Of a stretch of 64,000 nucleotides of DNA, positions 1 through 8,721 are shown one piece after another. A program made the position numbers and the translations under genes. The notes beneath the pieces are model-generated. The model worked only from the letters and a program-made list of their open reading frames with translations, was not told where the DNA came from and did no database searches. Source of the DNA: JABMQB01 sp963678235. Lineage in GTDB: Bacteria > Bacteroidota > Bacteroidia > Bacteroidales > Prolixibacteraceae. The stretch is taken from NCBI GenBank assembly GCA_963678235.1, contig OY782766.1, forward strand, positions 1,736,001-1,800,000, read 5' to 3'. How positions within the stretch are numbered: the first letter of the stretch is position 1; each line of letters opens with the position of its first letter.

Positions 1-2220
1 CCCCCATTTAGTGTTGTTCCCGAAGCGTGAAGAACCATCACGCCGGATACTTGCTGTCAATAAATATTTATCGAGGTAGCTATAGTTCACCCTCCCAAAA
101 TAGGATAACATGGTGCTTTTCGTTTCCTTGGTATCGGTTGAACTTGCTTTGATTTCGATTGCATCGTTTAATGTAGTAATATAATCGGTTCCAAAGCCAC
201 CTGAAGTGCCAATCCGATAGGTATCAAATTTATTCATACTGTAAGAGATACCAGCAACTGCAGAAATATTATGGTTCTCTTTAATTACTTTATCATAAGA
301 AATAGTGTTTTCATTCACAAAAGTCTGGCGGTTGTATCCGCTCCAACTTCCACTTGCCAAACGGTTTGCAGGTGTTTTCCCATTTACAAATGCCGGACGG
401 TATGATTTTTTACGTTGATCAGCATTATCCAGGTTTATTGTTGAGCGTACCTTTAAGCCGTCAATAATTTCGTATTGCCCATAAACAGTAGCAAGAGTCC
501 TGAATATTTTAGATTCGCCAATTGAATTCTCCAATACGCGAACGGGGCTATTCCTTGAGTTTCCATAGGTTAACTGACCATTTTCACCAACGTTGATATC
601 CAATCCTACTTCTTTTTCAGTAATTGGAGGCATACCAACAGCAACGTGAAGAATTTTATCTTTTCCTTCAACGCCGGGGTCGTTTCCAACCGAATAAGAA
701 GGCGCAATATTAATCCCCGCTGTAATTTTATCATTAGGAGTAACTTCCACATTTGCCCTTAGGGAGAAACGTTCGTAATCTACATTCTTAAAGTAAGCTT
801 GTTGATCTAAGTAATCACCTGACACAAAATATTTTATTCCATCAGTTCCTCCGGTTGCAGATAATTGATAATTCTGTACCAGTCCTTTACGGAAAATTTC
901 ATCTTGCCAGTCAACCGATTCATATTTCCCAAGATCTGATTTATACCAATCAGGATCAGGCATTACGTTACGGTCAAATTTTCCAACATTAGCCATCCTG
1001 GTTTCATAGCTATCGCTTGCCGAACGGTTTTGATCACCCGGGTCGCCAGCAATATACCTTTCATCCATGTATTCAATAGCGCGATCAATCCATTCTTCGG
1101 TGCTTAAAACATCCATCTTACGATTTGGCTCAGTCCATCCTGTGTACATATTAAAGTTAATGGTTGCCTTACCTGCTTTTCCTTTTTTTGTTGTAATCAA
1201 GACCACACCATTGGAAGCCCTCGAACCGTAAATTGCTGCAGAAGCGGCATCTTTTAAAACCTGAATTGACTCAATGTCGTTTGGGTTGATATTATCCAAA
1301 GGGTTACCATTGTTAAAATTACCGGATGAACTTTGTGCTGACATTTCAAGAGGAAAACCGTCTATAACATATAGAGGTTCATTATTTGCGGTTATGGAAC
1401 CTGTACCTCTAATTTGCACACTCATTCCTTTCCCAGGCATACCACTTGTTTGCTTAACACGGACACCTGCCATTTGACCAACTAGGGCCCGGTCAACTGA
1501 AACAACTGCGCGTTCATTTAATTGTTCAGCATCGTATTGCGCAATTGCACCAGTTATGGAAGCTTTCTTTTGCGTACCATATCCCACGGCAATAACTTCT
1601 TCAATACCAAAAACGTCTTCCATTAAGCTGATCTCAAACGATAAATTATCTCCAACGGGAACCTCTTGTGCCTGATATCCAACAAAAGAGAACACCAGTA
1701 CATCGTTTGAACTGGCAGTTAGGGAAAAAGTACCATCGATATTTGTTACCGTGCCTTTAGTCGTTCCTTTTACCAAGACGGTAACCCCAGGTAATAATTC
1801 CCCTGTTTCGGACTTAACAGTACCACTCACAGGTTTTTGTTGCATCGAACCATTTATAGGAGATATTACGACAAGGTTGTTTTCCAAAATTGAAAAGGTA
1901 CAGTTTGACCCTTCCAGTAATTCCAATAAGATTTCGTCAACCGATTTCTTATCAAAATTGACTTCGTTAAATACTTTATCGTTCACCTGATCATTGTTAT
2001 ACAAGAATTTAAATTCGCTTGTATTTTCAATTACTTCAAGAATTTCGGTTAAACTCTTATTCTGCAGGTCGAGCGATAATTTGGTTGACTGAGAATAAAC
2101 AGTACCAGTAACTTGAAAGGTAGCCAGTAAAACAAATAATAGTGTAAATTTCATACCAACTAATAATTTTTTCAGACCTATTTTTTGCAATAAGCCCTCA
2201 TTCATAAACTTTTTTTTCAT
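1..2220 (-). CDS. SusC/RagA-family TonB-dependent receptor with N-terminal STN domain (3' end outside window)
   Basis: Outer-membrane TonB-dependent transporter of the SusC type, importing a large ligand (often a glycan or peptide) into the periplasm. Read from the ATG at 2220, 740 codons stay open to the window edge. Residues 1-43 are a long signal sequence ending near VYSQS; 50-118 fit the STN (secretin/TonB short N-terminal) domain used to signal to FecR; 131-200 are a carboxypeptidase-D-regulatory-like domain (VSGTVKSETGELLPGVTV); the plug starts near residue 215 and contains the SusC signature GYGTQKKASITGAI and VLKDAASAAIYGSRASNGVV. The C-terminal barrel is cut off by the left edge. It lies downstream of the FecR and ECF sigma genes on the same strand, so its own expression is probably controlled by ligand-triggered sigma release. 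A SusD partner would lie beyond the window. Substrate unknown. Confidence 0.93.
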   Translation of the reverse strand, partial: MKKKFMNEGLLQKIGLKKLLVGMKFTLLFVLLATFQVTGTVYSQSTKLSLDLQNKSLTEILEVIENTSEFKFLYNNDQVNDKVFNEVNFDKKSVDEILLELLEGSNCTFSILENNLVVISPINGSMQQKPVSGTVKSETGELLPGVTVLVKGTTKGTVTNIDGTFSLTASSNDVLVFSFVGYQAQEVPVGDNLSFEISLMEDVFGIEEVIAVGYGTQKKASITGAIAQYDAEQLNERAVVSVDRALVGQMAGVRVKQTSGMPGKGMSVQIRGTGSITANNEPLYVIDGFPLEMSAQSSSGNFNNGNPLDNINPNDIESIQVLKDAASAAIYGSRASNGVVLITTKKGKAGKATINFNMYTGWTEPNRKMDVLSTEEWIDRAIEYMDERYIAGDPGDQNRSASDSYETRMANVGKFDRNVMPDPDWYKSDLGKYESVDWQDEIFRKGLVQNYQLSATGGTDGIKYFVSGDYLDQQAYFKNVDYERFSLRANVEVTPNDKITAGINIAPSYSVGNDPGVEGKDKILHVAVGMPPITEKEVGLDINVGENGQLTYGNSRNSPVRVLENSIGESKIFRTLATVYGQYEIIDGLKVRSTINLDNADQRKKSYRPAFVNGKTPANRLASGSWSGYNRQTFVNENTISYDKVIKENHNISAVAGISYSMNKFDTYRIGTSGGFGTDYITTLNDAIEIKASSTDTKETKSTMLSYFGRVNYSYLDKYLLTASIRRDGSSRFGNNTKWG

Positions 2221-2279
2221 AGTTTTGATTTGTTTAATATTTATTACATATGTTTTTCCCATGGATGGGAAAGGGCATT

Positions 2280-2311
2280 AAATCGGGGAATGTTGCAGCA
2301 TTTCCCGATTT
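2280..2311. terminator. Hairpin between fecR-like and susC-like genes
   Basis: Inverted repeat with 13-bp arms (AAATCGGGGAATG and CATTTCCCGATTT) and a 6-nt loop; one arm position is mismatched. It lies in the 124-bp gap downstream of the anti-sigma gene. No clean T-run follows on either strand, so it may be a weak terminator, an attenuator or an mRNA-stabilising stem that sets the ratio of regulator to receptor. Confidence 0.5.
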
Positions 2312-2344
2312 TCGTTTGAACAGTTTTTTACATAAGCAAATAGA

Positions 2345-3457
2345 TTAATTAGATGTATATATGTTAATTTTATTCTTGTCTAATTCGTACTTAAACGGAA
2401 GCGAAATACTCAATGCCTGAATAGCCTGCTCAAGGGTTTCTTTTTCAAACACACCGGTATACCGTGCCTCTTCCAGGTTTTTATCGCTAATATTAATATC
2501 AACATCGTACCAACGCTCCAATTTCAATGCTAAATCTTCGAAGCGCTCATTTTTAAATACCAGCTTATTATCCTTCCACGAGATATAATCATCCACTTCA
2601 ACCATCTCATTTATATGCAACTGAGGTGCTGCAATGGGCTTAACCGGACTACTTATCGCGGATTCATCCTGCACAAGGTTTCCATCTTTCTCTTTTAAAT
2701 CCGTTAAATTCATTTTGTTTTCCCCTTTAATGAGTGTAATTTGCTGATTTGGCTTTAATATTATTGGATTGCTAATTGACCTGTTTCCAACTTTCCCAAG
2801 CACAGAAATTGACCCGCGCACAAGTGTTGCTTCCACAACATCTTCATCTTCAAATGCTTTTACATTAAAGGCAGTACCTAAAACCTGGATGGTTAATGTG
2901 GAGGTATTTACATTGACTTTTCTGTTTACATTTCGATGAATATCAAAATATGCTTCGCCTTCGAGATAAAGATTAACTTCCTTCGTGGTTAAATCGGTTG
3001 GGTACTTTAATGTCGATCCAGAATTAATGGTAATTTTACTCCCATCAGGCAACTCAATATTAGATTTAGCCCCATAAGGTACATTAACAACTGCAAAAGT
3101 TTCTTTTGCCGGAAACAAATCCTGAACTAAAAAACCAACCGCAAATGTTATTAATATGATAGCTGCAATTTGAATAATCCTCTTAATTTTTGCCAAATGA
3201 ATTTTTTTTGATTCATAAGTATGTTTCTCCTTACTTAAGGCATTCATCACAAACCTCTCCCATTCCTCGTCGGTAGAGAAAAATTTTGTCGCTTTTTCAA
3301 ATTCAGCGGTTTCCCAAATATCTTTTAGATTAAAATAAAGCTGTTGGTTCATTGCGGAGGAATACACCCAGGAAAACAGTTTTTCTTTTTCCGACTCTGT
3401 AGCTTCATCTTTTAGATGCCTCACTATGAGGCTAATATAAATATCGTCGACACTCAT
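2345..3457 (-). CDS. FecR-family anti-sigma factor
   Basis: Inner-membrane regulator that holds an ECF sigma factor and is triggered by the STN domain of a TonB receptor. The first ATG (MSVDDIYISL) is preferred over an in-frame TTG ten codons upstream. The N-terminal ~90 residues are a helical cytoplasmic sigma-binding region; one membrane segment follows (IIQIAAIILITFAVGFL, about residues 95-112). The periplasmic FecR domain starts at about 125 with the family signature VPYGAKSNIELPDGSKI and a GEAYFDI motif; the C-terminal ~70 residues (RWYDVDINI, FEKETLEQAIQAL) match DUF4974, an STN-like fold. It sits between its sigma gene (62-bp gap) and the SusC-like receptor, the usual Bacteroidota order. 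Confidence in family is high; the inducing ligand cannot be read from sequence. Confidence 0.93.
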   Translation of the reverse strand: MSVDDIYISLIVRHLKDEATESEKEKLFSWVYSSAMNQQLYFNLKDIWETAEFEKATKFFSTDEEWERFVMNALSKEKHTYESKKIHLAKIKRIIQIAAIILITFAVGFLVQDLFPAKETFAVVNVPYGAKSNIELPDGSKITINSGSTLKYPTDLTTKEVNLYLEGEAYFDIHRNVNRKVNVNTSTLTIQVLGTAFNVKAFEDEDVVEATLVRGSISVLGKVGNRSISNPIILKPNQQITLIKGENKMNLTDLKEKDGNLVQDESAISSPVKPIAAPQLHINEMVEVDDYISWKDNKLVFKNERFEDLALKLERWYDVDINISDKNLEEARYTGVFEKETLEQAIQALSISLPFKYELDKNKINIYTSN

Positions 3458-3519
3458 TGACTCATTGTTTGCTGTTAAGACAAACAACTTTCACCAACTA
3501 CGTCAAATAAAATGATTTT

Positions 3520-4125
3520 TTATGAAATTTTATTTTCGATTGTTTGATTTTGCCTATGTAATAAAATAGAAAACAGGTTGAATACCGTTTTATTGAGTTT
3601 TTTTCTAAGGTGAATTAGGGCCCTGTAAATTTGGGTCTCAATTGTTCGCAAAGGTATGCCCAGTTCTTCTGCAATTTCTTTATTCTTCTTATCCTCAAAA
3701 CGGCTCATCCGAAAAGGGATTTTATATTGTTCGGGAAGCTCGTCAATTGCTTTTTGCAATTCAAAATGCAATTCTTTTTCTACAATCGTTTCATGTGAGT
3801 CGTAATAGCCAATTTCTAGTTTAGAAAGTTTTTTCTCAGTTTCCTGATACTTATCGGCTATGATTTTATGGTTCAAATAGTTTAAACAATTGTTTCGAAC
3901 ACTTCTGTACAGGTACGATTTCAAATTCGTCACTTCCTCTTCAATGTTTTTTTTATCCATTAAACTCAAAAAAGCATCCTGTACCAGATCTTTACTAATT
4001 TCAGAATCACCAACAAACTTCACTGCATAAAATACCAATGGGGCATGAAGCATTTTGAAAGTTTGCTCCAGCAAATATTCATTACTCAATCTAGGATTGC
4101 CTATCTGTCTGTTCTTTTGCCCCAT
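3520..4125 (-). CDS. ECF RNA polymerase sigma factor (Bacteroidota sigma-70 expansion family)
   Basis: Alternative sigma factor of 201 residues directing RNA polymerase to a small regulon, most likely the adjacent receptor operon. Region 2 spans about residues 20-85 (FVGDSEISKDLVQDAFLSL, then KSYLYRSVRNNCLNYL); region 4 helix-turn-helix is about 125-178 (IDELPEQYKIPFRMSRFE, then EIAEELGIPLRTIETQIYRA). Start is the ATG at 4125. The C-terminal ~20 residues after the HTH are a short basic tail. First gene of the sigma/FecR/SusC cluster on the minus strand. Confidence 0.94.
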   Translation of the reverse strand: MGQKNRQIGNPRLSNEYLLEQTFKMLHAPLVFYAVKFVGDSEISKDLVQDAFLSLMDKKNIEEEVTNLKSYLYRSVRNNCLNYLNHKIIADKYQETEKKLSKLEIGYYDSHETIVEKELHFELQKAIDELPEQYKIPFRMSRFEDKKNKEIAEELGIPLRTIETQIYRALIHLRKKLNKTVFNLFSILLHRQNQTIENKIS

Positions 4126-4165
4126 TAATAAAATGTCAAATGCCTTAACAATTTGTCAAAGCATC

Positions 4166-6280
4166 CTATTCTTTAATTCCTATTTGACTAAATACAAATG
4201 CATATTCAAGTGCAGTATCTTTAATCCACTGAAACCTTCCGGAAGCCCCACCATGACCATAATCCATGTTAATATGAAAGATCAGTGGGTTGTTATCTGT
4301 TTTTAATTCCCTGAGTTTTGCAACCCACTTTGCAGGCTCAAAATATTGTACCTGAGAATCGTGTAAACCTGTGGTAACCAACATTGCAGGATAATCCTTT
4401 GCTTCCACCTGATCGTAAGGTGAATAGTTGAGCATATAATCGTAGTATTCTTTGATCTTGGGATTTCCCCACTCGTCAAATTCCCCTGTGGTAAGCGGAA
4501 TTGTTTCATCGAGCATGGTTGTTACAACATCCACAAATGGCACTTGTGCAATAACCCCTTTGTAAAGTTCAGGTTTCAGGTTTACACATGCTCCCATTAA
4601 CAATCCCCCGGCACTTCCGCCTTTGGCAAACAATTTTTCTGACGAAGTATATTTTTGATCAATTAAAAACTGTGCACAGGTATTAAAGTCAGTGAATGTG
4701 TTCATCTTTTTCAGAAGCTTGCCATCTTCATACCATTTCCGGCCATAAATCTGACTACCTCTGATATGCGCAACTGCATACACAAAGCCACGATCGAGCA
4801 AGGGTAACACCGAAAGCCTGAAACCAGGGTTCATTGTATATCCGTATGAGCCATATCCGTATAGCATGGTTGGATTGTTGCCATTAAGTTCAAGCCCTTT
4901 TTTGTAAACCAGCGAGATAGGTATCTTCTGCCCATCATCGGCAACAGCATATATTCTCTTGGTTTTGTAATTCTCTTTATTAAAACCACCCAGAACCTCC
5001 TCTTCTTTTAACAAGGTCCTGTTTTTTATATCCATCTGAAATTCAAAAACAGAACTTGGAGTAGTCATTGAGGTGTAGTTAAACCTTAAGGTATTGGTAT
5101 CAAAAACCAAATTTACATCGAGCCCCACCGTGAATACCTCTTCATCAAAGTCGATGTAATAATCTGCATTATTGTCCCATGACTTAACATGCAATTGGTT
5201 AATTCCATCCTTCCTTTCCTGAACAACTAAATATTTAGAGAATATTTCGAATTCTGACATATAAACCTCCTCATTATGTGGAATTACTTCCTCCCAATTC
5301 TCAACCTGAGTATTGGAAACAGGTGTTTTCATCAACCTGAAATTTTTAGCATCAAGGTTTGTACGAATATAAAAATCGTTTCCAAAATGGTCCACAGAAT
5401 ATTCCAATTCTCGGGTACGTGGCTGAATAACTTTAAATTCGCCTTCCGGTTTGTCAGCATCTAAATAAAGATATTCGGAAGTCAATGTACTTTCAGAACC
5501 TATCAGCAAATATTTTTTAGATTTGGTTTTGTAAATAAAAACAGAAAATGTTTCGTCTTCTTCAAAAAACACTTCTTCGTCTTGCTCAACAGGGGTACCC
5601 AAAACATGTTTCATTATTTTTGCCGAACGCAACGTAACTTCATCTTTAAGGGTATAAAAAACTGTTTTATTATCGTTTGCCCAGGTTACCCTTCCGGTTG
5701 TTAATGGAATCACATCGGGATAAAGTTCACCTGTTTCAAGGTTTTTAAAAAAGATATCGTATTTCCTTCGACTGAGGGTATCCACACCGTAAGCAACAAT
5801 TTTGTTATCCTCGCTAATTGCCCCACCTCCCAATTGGTAAAAATCATACCCTTCGGCAAGTTTATTTACATCCAGGTAAACTTCTTCTTCAGCATCCAAT
5901 GTCCCTTTTTTTCTGCACAATAAATAATACTCTGTATCAGGGATTGTCCTGTTGTAGTAATAATATCCGTTATCCAAATAAGGAACCGATTCGTCTTCTT
6001 CCTTGATTTTATTTTTTATTTCGTCATAGAGCGCATCCTGTAATTTCACAGTTGGAGCCATTACAGCTTGTGTGTATTCATTTTCAGCTTCGAGATATGC
6101 AATTACCTCCGGGTTTTCCCTTTCGTTTAGCCAGTAATAATTATCTATTCGTGTATGTCCGTGGTTCGTTAATTCTTTCGCTATTTTCTTAGCTTTCGGA
6201 GCCATAAGTTCATTTTTATTGGTACAATTTGCCAAAAGTACAATTGCTGACAAGACTAGAAAAACATTTATTATTTTCAT
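4166..6280 (-). CDS. S9A prolyl oligopeptidase / oligopeptidase B family lipoprotein
   Basis: Serine oligopeptidase that cuts short peptides, here predicted to be exported and lipid-anchored. The ATG at 6280 gives a lipoprotein signal (VLLANC, Cys near residue 19); an upstream in-frame TTG would add nine residues that spoil it. The N-terminal ~400 residues form the S9 beta-propeller beginning with HGHTRIDNYYWL; the C-terminal alpha/beta hydrolase domain carries the nucleophile in GGSAGG, an aspartate in GLHDSQV and the histidine in MDYGHGGASGRF, which is the S9A triad. Length (704 aa) is normal for oligopeptidase B. Transcribed alone; a TACATTTG box (minus strand) lies 25 nt before the start. 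Basic-residue versus proline specificity cannot be settled by eye, though the layout favours oligopeptidase B. Confidence 0.93.
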   Translation of the reverse strand: MKIINVFLVLSAIVLLANCTNKNELMAPKAKKIAKELTNHGHTRIDNYYWLNERENPEVIAYLEAENEYTQAVMAPTVKLQDALYDEIKNKIKEEDESVPYLDNGYYYYNRTIPDTEYYLLCRKKGTLDAEEEVYLDVNKLAEGYDFYQLGGGAISEDNKIVAYGVDTLSRRKYDIFFKNLETGELYPDVIPLTTGRVTWANDNKTVFYTLKDEVTLRSAKIMKHVLGTPVEQDEEVFFEEDETFSVFIYKTKSKKYLLIGSESTLTSEYLYLDADKPEGEFKVIQPRTRELEYSVDHFGNDFYIRTNLDAKNFRLMKTPVSNTQVENWEEVIPHNEEVYMSEFEIFSKYLVVQERKDGINQLHVKSWDNNADYYIDFDEEVFTVGLDVNLVFDTNTLRFNYTSMTTPSSVFEFQMDIKNRTLLKEEEVLGGFNKENYKTKRIYAVADDGQKIPISLVYKKGLELNGNNPTMLYGYGSYGYTMNPGFRLSVLPLLDRGFVYAVAHIRGSQIYGRKWYEDGKLLKKMNTFTDFNTCAQFLIDQKYTSSEKLFAKGGSAGGLLMGACVNLKPELYKGVIAQVPFVDVVTTMLDETIPLTTGEFDEWGNPKIKEYYDYMLNYSPYDQVEAKDYPAMLVTTGLHDSQVQYFEPAKWVAKLRELKTDNNPLIFHINMDYGHGGASGRFQWIKDTALEYAFVFSQIGIKE

Positions 6281-6304
6281 GCTACCTTGTTTAAGTTTAT
6301 TTAT

Positions 6305-6312
6305 CAAATGTA
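6305..6312 (-). promoter_or_regulatory. Bacteroidota -7 box (TACATTTG) for the S9 peptidase
   Basis: Minus-strand TACATTTG matches the Bacteroidota -7 consensus TAnnTTTG and ends 24 nt before the chosen ATG at 6280. It also overlaps the upstream TTG, which argues against using that TTG as the start. No clear -33 TTTG was seen. Confidence 0.5.
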
Positions 6313-6439
6313 TAAAACTTATAGATAATTTGCGATCTTTAGATCGAATGAAACTACTTTGATTTGCAAAATCGACTTAGCGAATTATCAAGGAGCAAAT
6401 CAAAAAAATTAGGATCATTTTAGTTCAATAAATAGATTC

Positions 6440-7795
6440 ATGGTTGGAACAATTGTTATTGTATATTTTCTATTGGTATTGGGGATCGGTGTTTATTCAA
6501 GGCTGAAAATAAAAACACCGGTTGATTTTTATATTGCCGGAAAAAATGGGGGTGTATTTCAGGTTGGAGGCAGTTTGCTGGCAACTATCCTGGGTGGCTC
6601 AGCCATTCTTGGGACACTTGAGCTTAGCCAAAAAAATGGATGGTCTGCTATTTGGCTGCTGTTATGTGCATCCTTAGGTTTGTTTATTCTTGCCCCTATC
6701 GCAAAATATGTAAACCGATACGGAAAATACACCTTGCCCGAACTACTTAGCAGTTTTTATGGGTTAAAGGCTCAATATATTTCATCAATTATAATTACCA
6801 CTGCATGGCTTGGAATAATAGCTGCGCAAATAATTGGGGCGGCAAAAATCCTGCACAGTATTCAACTATTGGATTACCAAACTGCCGCAATTTTATCTGG
6901 GATTGTTTTTATCCTTTACACCATACTTGGCGGTCAAAAAAGTATCCTGAAAACCGATTTTTTACAATCAATAATTATTATTTCGGGTATATTATTTTTA
7001 TTTATTTCCATACAAAATAATGGATTAACAGGATCAAAACAGATTCTGCCTAAATCATTGTTTCATCATAATTTTTCCATCATCGACCTGGTTATTTTAT
7101 TCTTAACCTATTCTTCTACTTTTGTGGTTGGACCAGATATTTATTCCCGTCTTTTTTGTGCCAAATCTGAAAAAACAGCAAAAAGAAGTGTGTTGCTGGC
7201 AGCAATTGTTATTATCCCCATAGCTTATTTAATAACTTCTGTAGGGATTTCAATTCCGCAATCGGATTATGGCTCAAACCAAATTGGGATATTGGCAGCA
7301 GGTGAAATTTACCTCCCAAAATGGGTCGTGGGCTTATTGTCGGCATCACTACTTTCGGCAGTAATGTCGTCGGCAGATACAACCTTACTTACCGCTTCGA
7401 TGATTGGAAGCAGTTTTATACACAAAGACCTAAACACGAAAAAAGCATATTTAACTACCAGGGTATTCATCCTGCTATTAGGAATAACCAGCATTGTTAT
7501 TGCCTTATTCATCACTTCTATTATTCAAATGTTGCTTTTGGCACTTGCCTTTTTCTCCGGGGCATTTATAGTCCCCACTATTGCAGGCTTACTTAAATAT
7601 CCATGTAAACCTTTTAGGGTAATTACTGCAATGGTTTCGGGAGGTTTATTGGCATTGACCGGCAAACTGGTATTTCTTTTTATAGATAATTTATGGGGCA
7701 ATATTCTAATTATTTGTGCTTTTGCCCTGAATGCATTAATTCTGTTTTTTCCGATTATTTACAAGTCTTTGGCTAAAGGAAAATATAAGGCTTAA
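6440..7795 (+). CDS. Sodium:solute symporter (SSS family)
   Basis: Polytopic inner-membrane transporter that couples solute uptake to sodium. About twelve hydrophobic segments run through 451 residues. Family features visible: TPVDFYIAGKNGG near residue 30, GGSAILGTLE near 55, and the conserved SADTTLLTASMIGSSFIHKDL region near 315 in the sodium-binding part of the protein. It is at the short end for the family because it lacks extra C-terminal helices. It is divergent from the S9 peptidase and followed after 54 bp, in the same frame, by a truncated MutS-like gene. Substrate not assignable. Confidence 0.9.
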   Translation: MVGTIVIVYFLLVLGIGVYSRLKIKTPVDFYIAGKNGGVFQVGGSLLATILGGSAILGTLELSQKNGWSAIWLLLCASLGLFILAPIAKYVNRYGKYTLPELLSSFYGLKAQYISSIIITTAWLGIIAAQIIGAAKILHSIQLLDYQTAAILSGIVFILYTILGGQKSILKTDFLQSIIIISGILFLFISIQNNGLTGSKQILPKSLFHHNFSIIDLVILFLTYSSTFVVGPDIYSRLFCAKSEKTAKRSVLLAAIVIIPIAYLITSVGISIPQSDYGSNQIGILAAGEIYLPKWVVGLLSASLLSAVMSSADTTLLTASMIGSSFIHKDLNTKKAYLTTRVFILLLGITSIVIALFITSIIQMLLLALAFFSGAFIVPTIAGLLKYPCKPFRVITAMVSGGLLALTGKLVFLFIDNLWGNILIICAFALNALILFFPIIYKSLAKGKYKA

Positions 7796-7849
7796 AAAAT
7801 ATTATTCCTCTTCCGGTCCCCGGGTTCTAAAAAGCTGTACGATCCTTTT

Positions 7850-8497
7850 ATGCTTGACATCAAGGAAGTTGGTCACCCGGGACTTAAAAATGCGGTAAGC
7901 AATACCATAAATATCAATTCCAACGAGAATATCATTTTCCTGACAGGTGCAAATATGGCTGGTAAGTCAACACTTATGAAATCATTTTCAATTGCTGTTT
8001 ACCTTGCTCACATGGGATTCCCTGTCCCGGCTAAGAAAATGGACTTTACAATGATGGAAGGACTTTATACTTCCATTAATGTCCCTGATGATTTAAATAT
8101 GGGGTATAGCCATTTTTATGCAGAAGTTATGCGCGTAAAAATGATTGCTGAAAAAATTGCAGATGGAAAAAGACTGGTGGTTTTGTTTGACGAGATGTTT
8201 AAAGGCACAAACGTTAAAGACGCTTATGATGCCACTGTCTGCCTTTCAGAGTGCTTTAACCAAAATCAAAAATGTGCTTATATTGTTTCTACGCATATAA
8301 TGGAGGCGGCACAAACCCTACAGAAAAAATGCAAAGGTATCCAATACAAGTATTTACCAACTGCTTTTGCCAATGGTAAGCCGAGCTATTCATATACTTT
8401 GCAAGATGGCATTTCAAGTGACCATTTTGGTATGCATATCGTTAACAACGAAAAGATTATTGAAATAATTAAACAATCTCCTTTTTACAGCTCCTAA
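7850..8497 (+). pseudogene. MutS-family ATPase domain only (N-terminally truncated MutS-like protein)
   Basis: The 215 residues correspond to the C-terminal ATPase of MutS-like mismatch-repair proteins: Walker A TGANMAGKSTLMKS near residue 33, Walker B VVLFDEMFKGTN near 115, and the His-switch VSTHIMEAAQ near 147. Bacteroidota MutS-like proteins usually carry a connector/core domain before the ATPase (450-600 residues in all). Here the first codons already lie within the pre-Walker region (GHPGLKNAVSNTININ). The reading frame stays open upstream only to the stop of the symporter gene and that stretch does not resemble MutS. It is therefore either a 5'-deleted remnant, with the symporter end possibly at the deletion point, or an unusually short ATPase. 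A strong terminator follows. Confidence 0.75.
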
Positions 8498-8526
8498 GTT
8501 CCCTGTTCCCTCATCCTTCCTACCTA

Positions 8527-8566
8527 CCCCATTGTATCCCTACGAGTACAGTGGGGTTTTCTTTTT
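8527..8566 (+). terminator. Intrinsic terminator after the MutS-like remnant
   Basis: Ten-bp arms (CCCCATTGTA and TACAGTGGGG, one wobble) around a 10-nt loop, followed directly by TTTTCTTTTT on the plus strand. It closes the symporter/MutS transcript before the convergent ATP-grasp gene. Confidence 0.8.
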
Positions 8567-8721
8567 ACTTAACATTATGAAAGTAAAAATCCAAATCACT
8601 GAAATATGGCAACCCACTTTGTGCGTACGCGTCATCTCTAAAATGAACGAGAATTTGAAGCAACTTAATTGACTTTTATAAAAACATTAAAGCTAATCCT
8701 TTTGAGATTCCCAATTTTGGG

